Positions 45,255 through 56,345 of a stretch of 64,000 nt of DNA are shown one piece after another. Positions within the stretch are counted from its first letter, which is position 1. Every line of letters starts with the position of its first letter. A program made the translations under genes and the position numbers. The stretch comes from Ahaetulla prasina (Eukaryota > Chordata > Lepidosauria > Squamata > Colubridae). The stretch spans positions 130,228,420 to 130,292,419 of the forward strand of contig NC_080540.1 in the NCBI RefSeq assembly GCF_028640845.1, in the 5' to 3' direction. The notes beneath the pieces were generated by a model, which saw only the letters and a program-made list of their open reading frames with translations, was not told the origin of the DNA and made no database searches.

Positions 45255-46410
45255 TCTTTTTTATTTAGTTATTTATTTTGTCACACAGTATATATAAGCA
45301 TAAGCATGAAATAACTATACAATATATAAGCATATATATGAGTATGAGTGTGTAATAACTATATTAATTGGATATAACGAAAGGAAACAATAGGACAGGA
45401 ACAGTAGGCACGCTTGTGTTCTTATGCATGCCCCTTACAGACCTCTTAGAAATGGGGTGAGGTCAATGGTAGATAGTTTTTGATTGAAGCTTTGGGGATT
45501 TTGGGAAGAGACCACAGAGTCAGGTAGTGTATTCCAAGCATTAACAACTCTGTTACTGAAGTCATATTTTCTGCAATCAAGATTGGAGCGGTTCACATGA
45601 AGCTTAAATCTATTGTGTGCTCGTGTATTGTTGAATTGAAGCTGAAGTAGTCTTTGACAGGAAGGACATTGTAATAGATGATTTTACGAGTTAAACTCAG
45701 GTCATGTCGAAGGCGGCGTAGTTCTAAATTTTCTAAACCCAGGATTTCAAGTCTGGTGGCATAAGGTATTTTGTTGTATTTGGAGGAGTGGAATACTCTT
45801 CTTGTAAAATATTTCTGGACACATTCAATTGTATTGACGTCAGAAATGTGGTATGGGTTCCAAACAGTCGAGCTGTATTCAAGAATTGGTCTAGCAAATG
45901 TTTTATATGCTCTGGTTAGTAGTGTAGTGTTTTTGGAGAAGAAGCTACGCAAGATTAGGTTTACAACTTTTAAGGCCTTTTTTGCGATGTAGTTACAGTG
46001 AGCTTTGGCACTTAGATCATTTGATATGAAAATTCCAAGATCTTTAACAGGGTGGGAGTCATCAGTAAGGTAATGTCCATCAAGCTTGTACTTAGTGTTT
46101 AGGTTCTTTTTTCCAATATGTAAGACTGAGCATTTGCTGGTTGAGATTTGGAGTTGCCAAGTTTTAGACCATTCAGATAAAAAGTCAAGGTCTTTTTGGA
46201 GGATAGCTGTATTGTTGGTGGTGTTAAATAGTTTGACATCATCAGCAAAGAGAACACAATTACTTATAATTTGGTCACAGAGATCATTCATGTATAATAT
46301 GTAGAGTGTTGGTCCAAGAACGCTGCCTTGGGGAACGCCACTTTTAACAGGAACTTTTAAACTTTTAACTTTTCCTGCAATTTTCTCTCTCTCCTGAAAT
46401 TCTTTCACAC
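45255..46410 (-). mobile_element. CR1-group LINE with partial RT domain
   Basis: The longest copy of this LINE type. On the minus strand, 46408-45593 is open for 271 codons and begins in the RT palm: VKSGVPQGSVLGPTLYILYM, then the catalytic block VLFADDVKLF, thumb (WSKTWQLQISTSKCSVLHIG) and C-terminal region (RAYKTFARPILEYSS, LGLENLELRRLRHDLS). It then ends early relative to the copy at 16380, followed by 3' UTR to 45255. The 5' truncation removes the endonuclease and RT fingers. Confidence 0.85.
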
Positions 46411-47097
46411 CTGTTACATCCCTTCCCTCACTATTTCATTCTTCTTTTCACATTCTTCTTGATTTGTGAGATGCCAAAATGGAGGAGAAATAACAGACAA
46501 ATGAATTTAGAGAAGCTAAGATAGACACACACACACCCCGCAATCTTGTAGAGTGATCTCAAACTCCCACCAATTGTGCAACAGTGCCCCAATTTCTGAA
46601 TGTTTCCCTGCTTACATGGCCAAAGGGGATGTAGCAAAACCAGTGAAGAAAGCCAATTAGTACAGTATAACAACTGTCATCCTCACAAATCTAGACAACA
46701 TGGTTTGGCAGGGACTCGCAATAGAAGCAACCGAATCAAGATAGGGATTGGCAGTTTAGATGGCTAATTGTATGGATTTTGTTTTGTTTTGTCTTGACAC
46801 CAAGAGGGGTGAACAGCATTTTGACTCAGCAGTGAGGAAAGGAATCCTCAGCTAGACATAAAATATGCAAATTTAATCAGTCTTCAGGTTCAGAACTCAA
46901 GAAGGAAGAAAATAGAAAACTCAACCACAGTAAGCTCTTTCATAGCAGGGGCATTGCTTTAAATAAGGAAACGGAATCCAGGCTATGCCTAATTAGACTT
47001 CAAGATTGGTCTCCTTTACAGTTTGCAGTCACGTTTTTCTCACTTGGCCCCTTCCAGATAGGTTGGATCTGCAATTCCCAGAAGGTCCAGTCAGAAT
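46411..47097. other. No gene seen
   Basis: Unremarkable sequence without repeat signatures apart from TTTTG runs near 46778. Confidence 0.3.
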
Positions 47098-47685
47098 ACA
47101 GAAAATCCTTGCCTTGCAACAGTTTGTTTAGTGACCGTTCAAAATTACAACGCACTGAAAAAAGTGACTTATGTCCATTTTTAACACTTGCAGCATCTCC
47201 ATAGTCACATGATTAAAATTCAGACACTTGGCAACTGGTGGTTGCAATGCCCCCGGGTCATGCTATCACCTTTTGTGACCTTCTGACAAGCAAAATCAAC
47301 GGGGAAGACAGATTCACTTAACAATTGTGTTACTAATTTAACAACTGCAGTGATTCACTTAACAACTGAGGCAAGAAAAGTTGTAAAATGGGGCAAAACT
47401 CACTAACAACGGTCTTGCTTAGGGGTCCTTGGTGCTCCCTGAGCTTGCTTGTTTTCTTGCAGACGTTTCATTACCTTAACTAGGTAACATCATCAGTGCT
47501 AGTAAGGAATGATGTTTTCTACCAGTTTATAATCTGGTGTCTTGCCTGTCTGTGTGGGTGAGGGAGGTTTTAGAGATTCTTTGGTTGGGCTGTTTACTGA
47601 CAGCTCTGGCAGCTTCTTGATTGGGGTACTTGCTTAACAACAGAATCTTGAGGCTCAGTTGTGGTCATAAGTTGAGGACTACCTA
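47098..47685. repeat. GGTAGTCCTCGACTTA-family repeat, interrupted
   Basis: Same ordered body as 10150 (GTTTAGTGACCGTTCAAAAT, CAGATTCACTTAACAA) and right end CATAAGTTGAGGACTACCTA. It is split by 47422-47628. Confidence 0.7.
47422..47628. mobile_element. Insertion of the GGTCCTTGGTGCTC family
   Basis: A 207-bp insert beginning GGGGTCCTTGGTGCTC and containing CTAGGTAACATCATCAGTGC. Exact octamer CTTGCTTA flanks it (47414-47421, 47629-47636). A palindromic relative is at 62466-62633. The 8-bp duplication suggests a hAT-like mechanism. Confidence 0.7.
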
Positions 47686-47769
47686 TACCAAGGCTTAGAA
47701 CAATGGATGCCATATACTTTTGGAGACCATCATCATTTGGAGAAAGGATACTATAAACATGGGATATTA

Positions 47770-47945
47770 GGTCTTGTTTTTATTTTATTTTATTTTATTT
47801 ATTTATTTGTCAAGAACGTATTAGGTGATCAGTATAAACATAGGTTGGATACATAAAATAGAGGAAACATTAGTACAGGGACAGTAGGCACGCTGGTGCT
47901 CTTATGCACACACCCCTTACAGAGGAGTACCCAACAAATAAAAGA
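47770..47945 (-). mobile_element. CR1-group LINE 3' tail
   Basis: Matches the 3' UTR of the 45255 element (GACAGTAGGCACGCTGGTGC, CACCCCTTACAGAG) with a TTTTA-type tail at lower coordinates. Confidence 0.75.
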
Positions 47946-48416
47946 TAGAGACAGATTTTAAAAAAAACCCAAACCAACATGAAAAGGGTGTTACTGTAGG
48001 TGGGCATAGAAGAATACAAATAACCTGAACACCACCATATCTGCTCAAAGTAGTAATAAACAAAGCAAGTCATAGAAAGCAGTCCAACTGAATACTGGAG
48101 CAATTTGAATAACACTTTGCTATTGCAGGGCAAAAAAATAATAATACAAAAATAAGTTTTGGCCAAGTTGGGTAAGTTTTAGAAAGCAGAAGGAAAGACC
48201 AATCTAAAACCGAAAAATTATGTTTTCAGATAGCCCATATACTACGTAAATAGAGTAAGCTGAGTCAAGAAAAGACATTCTGTATACACTCAGAAATTTC
48301 TCAACTATGTTAGAGGCCAAGTCCATTATGCAAACTTTGCACTTATCAGCATGAAGGAATGCAAGCAGTTTATGTCCCAGCTGAAATGACATTCCTTCAT
48401 CTTTATAATAAGAGTT
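47946..48416. other. No feature seen
   Basis: AT-rich, nothing recognised. Confidence 0.3.
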
Positions 48417-48430
48417 ACCTATAGCACAGG

Positions 48431-48785
48431 GGACGCGATGGCTCAGTGGCTAAGATGCTGAGCTTGTCGATCGAATGGTCGGCAGTTCAGTGGTTCAAAT
48501 CCCTAGTGCTACGTAACAGGTGAGCTCCCATTACTTGCCCCAGCTTCTACCAACCTAGCAATTCGAAAGCACGTTAAAAATGTAAGTAGAAAAACAGGAA
48601 CCACCTTTGATGGGAAAGTAACAACGTTCCGTGTGCCTTTGGTGTTTAGTCATGCCGACCACATGACCACAGAGACATCTTCAGACAGTGCTGGCTCTTC
48701 GGCTTTGAAACGGAGATGAGCACCGCCCCCTAGTGTCGGGAATGACTAGCACATATGTGTGAGGGGAACCTTTACCTTTACCTTT
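48431..48785 (+). mobile_element. Sauria-type SINE, full length
   Basis: A complete copy: tRNA-like head with box A (TGGCTCAGTGGCTAAGATGC) and box B (AGTGGTTCAAATCCCTAG), central AGCTTCTACCAACCTAGCA, conserved 3' GGGAACCTTTACC and ACCTTT tail units. A 14-bp duplication ACCTATAGCACAGG flanks it (48417-48430, 48786-48799). The tail type is shared with BovB LINEs, the presumed mobilising partner; no BovB copy is in the window. Confidence 0.92.
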
Positions 48786-48799
48786 ACCTATAGCACAGG

Positions 48800-49295
48800 T
48801 GCTCAGATCAACTACTGAGCTGAATTCAGTGACAGCCAATGTGCTCAGAGTAATTATGATATGACAGCTGTCTTCCTGCTATGATGAGGGAGCTGATGTC
48901 TTGCAGTTTGCCTCTTTGCCAATGAGATTTGATTTTGCCAGTCTTCTGAAAGCAAAAACTCAGCAATGAAAACACCTCTTACAATGTGCTTGCAACAAAA
49001 CCTAGAATGTGAAAGGCAACCGTGTTGCCTAATTGCAAAGATGCTTGAGTTATTAAGCAGGTTGAAAACTTGCATCAGATGAAAATATGTTAAAATTAAT
49101 AGTCCACCAGAGTGGTATTATCCCAACAGTCTAATGAAGTATGATAAAGAATGTTGAGTTCAAAGGATGCAAGAGAAGGAAGGTAAAAAGTTTTTGGGAA
49201 ATGCAAGATGGTGTAAATTTAAAAATTCTACCCTTGTGAAACCAGCTTCTTTGAAAAAGATTAAGTGCAAAGATGCCCAGCCTTTTTTAAAAATT
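48800..49295. other. No feature seen
   Basis: Nothing recognised. Confidence 0.3.
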
Positions 49296-49303
49296 CAGTA
49301 GGG

Positions 49304-49870
49304 CAAGGGTGAAATTCTCTTGGTTCGAACCAGATCGCCCGATCTGGTAGCAATGGTGGTGGATGGTTCGGAGAACAAGTTGCAAAAATCCCTCCCCTCC
49401 CGCCCATGCCCAGCTGAGCCGCACAATCATCAGAGGTTGTTGGGTTTTTTTACTTTTAAAAGCATTTTTTCTTCAGCCAAAAAATGCTTTTAAAAGAAAA
49501 AAGAAAAAGCCTCTGATGATCGTGCGGCTCAGCTGGGATCATCAGAACCTTTTAAAAGCATTTTTTCTACAACCTCTTCGGCCAAAGAGGCTATAAAAAT
49601 GCTTTAAAAATGTTCTGGCGATCAGGCAATTCAACTGGGATCGTTATAACCCTTTAAAAGCTTTTAAAAGGCTCCTCTGGCAATCCCAGCTGAGTTGCCT
49701 GATCATCAGAGGCTTTTAAAAGCATTTTTTACAACCTCTTCGAAGAGGTTGTAGAAAAAAATGCTTTTAAAAGTAAAAAAAAAAGTTGGCCATGCCCACG
49801 TGGTCACATTATCCCCCAACCAAGCCACGCCAACAGAACCGGTAGTAACAAATTTTACATTTCACCCCTG
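49304..49870. mobile_element. hAT-type element rich in internal palindromes, 567 bp
   Basis: Ends CAAGGGTGAAATTC and ACATTTCACCCCTG are inverted and an exact octamer CAGTAGGG flanks them (49296-49303, 49871-49878). The interior repeats, in both orientations, CTTTTAAAAGCATTTTTT, ACAACCTCTTCG and CCTCTGATGAT...CAGCTGGGAT segments, so it can fold into several nested hairpins. No coding frame. Confidence 0.82.
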
Positions 49871-49878
49871 CAGTAGGG

Positions 49879-50261
49879 TATCATTGGTTGCAGTCCTTAG
49901 TCTTAGCTTGGAATTTATTTTTGATAATTTAGCAATTTTTTTTATTTTATTTCAGTAAAGTTCAGTGTCGGCTGCCAAAGGAGGCTAATTTCAATATTGG
50001 CTGCAGCAAATTAATCAAAACTCTTGGAATTTATTAGCAAATACTATAAACAATGTTATTTTCACACCAGTTAATTACCAGAACTTTCCCCAAAGAATCT
50101 TGAGCCTTGTAACATGGTATGAGAGCCTAGCTTTTTCAATTAAATATCCCAAGTTCTCTTATGTAATTATAATTTGCACAATTCCTTGGGGAGAGACTGA
50201 GTGCTTGGGTCCTATATCATGCTAAACACAATTGATAATTTAGGGCAGTTTCATTACCTAT
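49879..50261. other. No feature seen
   Basis: AT-rich, nothing recognised. Confidence 0.3.
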
Positions 50262-50395
50262 GTTTCCCCGAAAATACGACCCTGTCTTATTTTTTTTTGA
50301 ACCTTGAAATAAGCACTTGCCCTTATTGCCATGCGCTCAAAAGCTCAATTGGGCTTATTATCAGGGGATGTCTTATTTTGGGGGAAACAAGGCAT
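50262..50395. mobile_element. MITE of the GTTTCCCCGAAAATA type
   Basis: Left end GTTTCCCCGAAAATACGACC and right end GTCTTATTTTGGGGGAAAC are inverted. Interior ATAAGCACTTGCCCTTATTG and GGGCTTATTATCAGGGG. A reversed copy is at 54265-54405. Superfamily not determined. Confidence 0.75.
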
Positions 50396-50554
50396 TAACA
50401 CCAACTTACTTAAATTTCTCTGCTAAAATAACTTCTCAGAACAGCATGCTGAATATATCCAAACTCTTGTCTAAAATTATTCTAGGTATCTGCTCCAAGA
50501 ATCAAATTCTTGATTGCAGAGGTATAGACTTACCCTTCCTGCAGTGCTACAGAA

Positions 50555-50676
50555 CAGGGCCCTCCAAACTTGGCAACTTTAAAACTTGTGGACTTCCACA
50601 AATTCCCCATGCTGATTGGGGAATTCTGGGAGTTGAAGCCCACAATTCTTAGAGTTACCAAGTTGGGAGAACCCTG
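50555..50676. mobile_element. Hairpin hAT MITE, diverged
   Basis: CAGGGCCCTCCAAACTTGGC to GTTGGGAGAACCCTG with a pairing interior (CTTGTGGACTTCC / GAAGCCCACAATTC). No clear target duplication. Relative of 5884 and 62165. Confidence 0.7.
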
Positions 50677-50684
50677 TTTTACAA

Positions 50685-51099
50685 TTGTGGATCCCCAAGC
50701 ATTAGCTGGTTGGCTTATGCAAGGGCCATCTTGTTCTATTTTGACATTTTGTTCCACTTAGCTGGTGAAAGAAAAGATCTGTGCCACTTACTGTCAGTCT
50801 TCCCCAACCTTGTGACCACCAGATGTATTGAGTTTACAGTTGCTATAATTTCCAGCTACTCTTAATGTCTGAAAAGTATCGGCTTGGGGATCGCTACAAA
50901 CCTAAATTGCATGTGCTTGTTATTTGCAGGTTCTTTTAGATTTAATTGTTGATGTGATTCTCTGTGATAGAGAAGGAATAAAGGGTTTGTATTAACTATA
51001 AGATTGCAGAAAGTTAGCACCCACTCATCTCCTAAAAGAATGAAATATTTGCGAAATATAAAGAAGGCAGAATATTATATTTCCTGGGAAACATGTTTT
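50685..51099. other. No feature seen
   Basis: A TTCCCCAACCTTGTGACCACC motif at 50804 may be a further MITE remnant; otherwise nothing. Confidence 0.3.
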
Positions 51100-51603
51100 T
51101 GTAGAGGCAGGAAGCAGACTCACTCTTAATAGCCCCCAACTTTCTTAATAGCCCTTAGCAGTTGTCAGCACTTAAGAGATAAAGAGATAGCTAGCTCTAT
51201 TCATAACTGAATTCCCTGCAGCAAGGTCTGAACAAAGGTAGGATTAGCCTTCAGCTATAATAGGAATTGCCCAATATCCTTTCAGAACACAAGCTCCTTC
51301 ACTGCATCATCTCAGTTGCACCACATCCTCCAAACTTCAACCAAACCTGGGAGCTCAGACAACCTACAGACCCCTACAACAGCCAATAGAATACATGTTC
51401 TTGCACAGGAACAAGAAGCTCAAGTTCAAAGCCCAAGAGAAGGTATAAATAGCCCTCACTCTCGACTCCATGTGGTCAGCTGCCCAGGACCTCAAACCCA
51501 TGGGGTTGTGCTTCATCATTAAACCATCTTTCCAATCAGCCTCCATGTTTCCAATGTCTTTCTCCCGGCTTGGAACTGAACCAGCTGGATATTTCTCCCA
51601 ACA
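51100..51603 (+). repeat. Candidate solo LTR, start not resolved
   Basis: A TATAAATAG box at 51447, ATTAAA at 51520 and the end GAACCAGCTGGATATTTCTCCCAACA-like sequence are arranged as in an LTR. The end matches that of the better supported LTR at 58560-59111 (GGAACGAACCGGATAAATTT, CTTCCAACA). No target duplication found, so the left boundary is a guess. Confidence 0.4.
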
Positions 51604-52788
51604 GGATAATATGCCAGGGTTTCCTTATTTAGGTAGAGAATCCCAGGAAAGAATGCAGAGAATGTGAACCCACAAAGAACCTTTACAAGCTACTGCGGGG
51701 AAATGAAAGGCCAGCTGATTGTTACACAGAGGAACTGTGAGGATGCATGTTTTTGAATCCAAGGGAGATATACTTTAGGGAATCAGTGTTTGTAATGGCT
51801 GCTATTCTTCAATCACTAAAGGTTAGTCCAGGCCACATCAGCTTCAACCTGGTTTGTGTGTATCTTGGAGGAATAAAACAGCTCTTTTTATGCTGCTTTC
51901 CCATAAGTAAAACAGCTTTAAATTCTCTGTATTGGTGTTAAAGTAGTGTTTTCTCCTTATTTAATTACCAACTAGGGATAGCTTCAAGGTATATAAAATC
52001 TGTCAAACTTTGCTGCCCGTTATTTTGAAGGGAGGTTAGATTACTGTCATCCCTGAGAAGAGAGAAGAGATTTTGGCCATGTAGGAAGCAAATATCATGC
52101 TGTTATAGTTTTCTGCTGACTCAAGGACAGATGGAGAGCAATTCAACACAACAGTGTACTTAGCTATGCAAACCCATAAAGTTTGAGTACTGCAGCTTTG
52201 CAAGCTCACTTCCACATATCTATCTGTGTTGAAGCGCTGCCTTATGACACACTTGATTTTGTCTTTGCTTGTTGCAGGCTTCTTAATGAGCTCCGAAGGA
52301 TCCATTAGCTTTGCTTTTCTCAACTCCTGAGCAAGATGTAACAGGGTTGACCATGCAGAGTCATCCCTTTAGTATCTTCTGAAGCAACCTAGGAAATTAA
52401 TCCCTTCAAGTTTCTCATTATCAGAACCAAATGCCTGGTTAATTAACTTTAATGGTCCATTCAAACTGGACCCAGATAATAACCCCTTTCCCCTCTTGAC
52501 AGCCATCATCCCAGTAGTTTAAGCTTAGAAATGAGAAGGATGAAAGCTGACTTCACACCTCTCTGCTAATTTGTCTCAAGTTGATCATTTGAGCCTTTTT
52601 TCCTTTTCTTCTTACTCTACGGTTCATTAGCGCTAAGCCAAGAGAATTGCCTCCCACGTATTTATTTGTATTCTGGACTCAAAACAATGAAGAAGAGAGA
52701 AGGTTTCTCTCTTAACTACAAAGACATGGGGAGATGGCTGGGTACTTCGATTCAATTACCTTCATGTTTTCTTTTTCTTATAATAATA
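51604..52788. other. No gene seen
   Basis: Apparently unique sequence; frames without recognised domains. Confidence 0.3.
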
Positions 52789-52796
52789 ACTTTAAG

Positions 52797-53715
52797 CAGG
52801 AGTGAAATCTAAAAATTTCCCTACCGATTCTGTGGGCGTGGCTTAATTAGTGGGTGTGGCTTGGTGGTCAGGTGACTGAATGGGCATGACCAATAATAAT
52901 AAATAATAAAAATAATAAAGTATACAAAACTTGGGAGCACACCCTACCTTCTTTAAAAATAGAGGCACCGGTCTATTAATTGTCTTTTTTGGGGAAGAAT
53001 AGAATAGAATAGAATAGAATAGAATAGAATAGAATAGAATAGAATAGAATAGAATAGAATAGAATTTATTGGCCAAGTGTGATTGGACACACAAGGAATT
53101 TATTTTGGTGCATATGCTCTCAGTGTACATAAAAGAAAAGAAAAAGAAAGAAAAAAATACCTTCATCAAAGGTACAACATTTACAACACAAATGATGTTC
53201 ATAGGTTGCAATTTAACCCTTAGTGATAGTAACAAAAAGTTACAGTCATACAGTCATAAGTGGAAAGAGATTGGTGATGAAAATGATGAGAAGATTAATA
53301 GTAGTGTCGATTTAGTAAATAGTTTGACAGTGTTGAGGGAATTATTTGTTTAGCAGAGAGATGGCCTTCGGGAAAAAACTGTTCTTGTATTTAGTTGTTC
53401 TGGTGTGCAATGCTCTATAGCGTCGTTTTGATGGTAGGAGTTGAAACAGTCTACCTTCTTTAAAAATAGAGGCACTGGTCTACTAGCCGCCTACAGCGCT
53501 GATCAGCTGTAGTGCGGCCCTTTGAAGCGCCGCAGCAGTCATTTAAGGCCGTTTGCGGCTATATCACCACTGAGAGCTTCAGGGATAGAGAAGAGGAACA
53601 GCGAGCCCTGGGCGGTGGGGCGGGGAAGGATTTTTGCTACCGGTTCTCCAAACTACCCACCCCCATCGCTACTGGATTGCACGATCCGTTCCGAACCCAG
53701 AGCATTTCACCCCTG
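52797..53715. mobile_element. hAT-type element split by a LINE insertion
   Basis: Ends CAGGAGTGAAATCT and AGCATTTCACCCCTG with an exact 8-bp duplication ACTTTAAG (52789-52796, 53716-53723). The interior includes TGTGGGCGTGGCTTAATTAG and GCTACCGGTTCTCCAAAC, typical of this hAT group. A LINE fragment occupies 52979-53450. Confidence 0.82.
52979..53450 (-). mobile_element. LINE 3' end with pentamer tail, nested in hAT
   Basis: Same LINE type as 31919 (TTTATTGGCCAAGTGTGATT, CAAGGAATTTATTTTGG, CGTCGTTTTGATGGTAGGAG) in minus orientation. Its tail is an AGAAT/AATAG run of about 13 units (52997-53064). A 35-bp duplication (52944-52978 and 53451-53485, two mismatches) brackets it, an unusually long target duplication. 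Confidence 0.82.
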
Positions 53716-53723
53716 ACTTTAAG

Positions 53724-54264
53724 CCAAATCTCTATAATTTATACATGGCATATATGAATATTTTATGGATATTAAAGCTACCTTTGAAAGGTTGTTTGGC
53801 ATTATAAAGAAGTGACAACAAAAGAAAAGAGTAGCAGTTTTAAAACATTAAAAATGTGTTATGGATTAAGCTCACGTTCTGTTTCAATATACAGTTACTT
53901 TTACTTGTTTTTCATAATATCACATCCTGTGTTACTTTTCCTGAGGAACATGTCAGCTTTTCCAGCTCAGTGGCTGATCAACTTTTGAGTAGATTAGATT
54001 TTGAGTAAGTAGATTTTTAAATCCTGTATAATCACTTTTCTAGGACCACGTACAGATCATTTTAATTGCTACCAAGACAGTTGACAGTTAAGCTAATTTT
54101 TTACAACAATCCATGGTTTTCTGATTTTACAGTTTTATAAATTCCTATTTCTAATCAACTAATAATAAATTGTCCTGTGCAGGCAATCCTACCCATTCGT
54201 AATCTGCATTTCTCCTATCAAAATTCAACAGAGCGTATAATTGACACTTGTATCAACAAATTAT
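53724..54264. other. No feature seen
   Basis: AT-rich, nothing recognised. Confidence 0.3.
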
Positions 54265-54405
54265 ACCCCATTTTCCCCAAAATAAGACATCCCCTGATAA
54301 TAAGCCCAATCGGGCTTTTGAATGCATGGCAATAAGGCCAAGCACTTTTTTCAGGGTTCAAAAAAATATAAAGATAGGGTCTGATTTTCGGGGAAACACG
54401 CTAGT
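54265..54405. mobile_element. MITE of the GTTTCCCCGAAAATA type, reversed copy
   Basis: CATTTTCCCCAAAATAAGAC to GGTCTGATTTTCGGGGAAAC; shares the body with 50262-50395 in the opposite orientation. Confidence 0.75.
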
Positions 54406-54521
54406 ACAGGATCCTACACATATTAAGGTTAATGTGATTCTTTAAAACAATGCCATATATTTTTCAAGATTATATGGAAGCTAGAAAAAGTTGTTTGGCT
54501 TTAATGAACCAGCAGAGTAGT

Positions 54522-54600
54522 TCAGGTAGCCCTTGACTTACGACCACAATTGAGTCCAAAATTTCTGTTGCTAACTGTGGAATCACAAGTCTTTGGTGAC
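54522..54600. repeat. GGTAGTCCTCGACTTA-family fragment
   Basis: AGGTAGCCCTTGACTTACGA followed by CACAATTGAGTCCAAAATTT. One end only. Confidence 0.55.
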
Positions 54601-55214
54601 AGAAAAGCTGGTTGTCTGGAAGGGCCCAGGTAAATGCTAGAAAATGTTATTTCTTTACAACTACAGTGCCACCTGGAGGTAAGAGATGTCAACTGGACAG
54701 AATTAACAAACACGTGTATTTTCCCCTCTTAATTACACATGCAGAAATTGAAAAATATGATCACGGCCTGGAACACAAGAGTCCAACAGTTCGCAAGTTC
54801 CTATGGGAAAGATTCACCAGAAACTACCAGAAGATTCATCTCAAGTCTGTGTTGTTCTGCTAAATATTGATGCCCAGTGTGGAAAAATTCCATTCATGTG
54901 AGGAAAAACTACCTTAGTATTGAAGACTGTGAGCTGAAGTATCTCAGATTCTTTAAATCCCACTAAAACAAATAAATTCTGTTTTCTTCTTAAAATAATT
55001 CCACCAAACTTCCAGAAAACTGAAGCCAATTGCAATAAGGAAACAACCATTAGAGAAGAATATTAGGCCATCTCAGTTTAGTAGCATCACAGAGCAGACC
55101 TGTTTGTGATTATGACAAAAAGCAATGAAAGCAAAATGCCAGACCAGCTTTTGTGATGGCAGATGTTCCCTGGAAACTTGGCAGAAGATGGTGTCGGTAT
55201 TAAAATCAAATTTG
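54601..55214. other. No feature seen
   Basis: Apparently unique sequence. Confidence 0.3.
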
Positions 55215-55425
55215 CCAGTGATTCAGGCTCCAGGCTAGAAACTGGAAGACTATTGAGTTCTAGTCCCACCTGAGGCATGAAAACTGTCTGGGTGACCTTA
55301 GGCCAGTCACTCTCTCTCAGTCCAACCCACCTCACAGGTTTGTTGTGGTGGGGAATATAGGCGGAGGAGGAAGTATTTGGTGCGTTTGCCACCTAGAATT
55401 ATTTATAAAAACTAATAAGGTGGAA
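55215..55425 (+). mobile_element. tRNA-derived, MIR-like SINE
   Basis: Plus copy of the family at 9306: CTAGAAACTGGAAGACTATT, box B-like GAGTTCTAGTCCCACC, GGGTGACCTTAGGCCAGTCA, CCAACCCACCTCACAGG. The head before the box A region is partly lost. Confidence 0.6.
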
Positions 55426-55879
55426 TATAAATACCTAAAACAACGTAGAAGCTCCTATTGGAGTAGAGAAAGAACGGATCATCTGGAAAGCCATAAAATA
55501 TCTTCAATTGTGGTTGAAAGGCCAATAATCAACATGGTAACCCAAAGGAATTCATATGATAACTGTTAGAAGAAAGAGACTAGGGATATGCAAAATATGC
55601 TTTGCATGAACCATTCCATGGAGGAAACAGCTGGTTCTGAGTGGTCCATACATGAAACAAACCCTGTAAGCTCTGGATTTGAGAGCTATATATTTGCAGC
55701 AGACAAAAGTTGGGGGATGCAGCAGATAAATGTCAAGGAGATTGGCTGTGTTGACTGGGAAGGGAGGTAAGGGAGGGTTGGACATGGGCTGGCTGATAGG
55801 TTAGGTTGTGTCTTTTCATTATTGCTGAGGGCCCTGAAGTGAGGAACAGTCCTATAGGCCAGTAGATCAGCAGTGGTGT
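55426..55879. other. No feature seen
   Basis: Nothing recognised. Confidence 0.3.
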
Positions 55880-56345
55880 CTCAAAGGTGCTTTTTCAAAA
55901 GGCAACTGGAATGATGTTTTTTCCCTGAGGAAGAAATTCCGCTTCTCATCCAAGAAGCTCCATCAGAACTGATGAACTGATAGCAATAGCAATTGCACTT
56001 AGACTTATGTACCCCTTCATAGTGTTTTACAGCCCTCTCTAAGCAGTTTATAGAGTCAGTACATTGCCCCCACAATCTGGGTCCTCATTTTACCCACCTC
56101 GGAAGGATGGAAGGCTGAGTCAACCTTGAGCCTGGTGAGATTTGAACTGCCAAATTGCAGGCAGCCAGCAGTCAGCAGAAGTAGCCTGCAGTACTGCATT
56201 CTAACCACTGCGCCACCACGGCTCTTCTGATGAAGCTTCTTGGATGAGAAGGGAAATGTCTTCTTCCTCAAGGAAAAAACAAAGTCCAGCTGCCTTTTGA
56301 AAAAGCACTTTGGAGACAACCATGGCCTGGATGGCTGCGAATCTC
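55880..56345. repeat. Hairpin repeat of the AAGAAGCTTCTTCAG family, split by a SINE
   Basis: The left arm (TGCTTTTTCAAAAGGCAACT, CTTCTCATCCAAGAAGCTCC) and right arm (GAAGCTTCTTGGATGAGAAG, CAGCTGCCTTTTGAAAAAGC) pair. The loop region holds a SINE (55984-56226). Relatives at 36480 and 57340. Confidence 0.7.
55984..56226 (-). mobile_element. tRNA-derived SINE, nested
   Basis: On the minus strand: AGCCGTGGTGGCGCAGTGG with box A, box B-like GGCAGTTCAAATCTCACC, body CTCAGCCTTCCATCCTTCCG, and a TTGCTATTGCTA tail at the low-coordinate end. It sits in the loop of a hairpin repeat. Not a functional tRNA gene: the region between the boxes is longer than in a tRNA. Confidence 0.75.

Noticed and set aside
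48431..48500. Possible tRNA gene (box A and box B)
   Set aside because: It is the head of a Sauria SINE with a 14-bp duplication and a 3' SINE body. The same reasoning removes 23355, 55984, 9306 and 24261.
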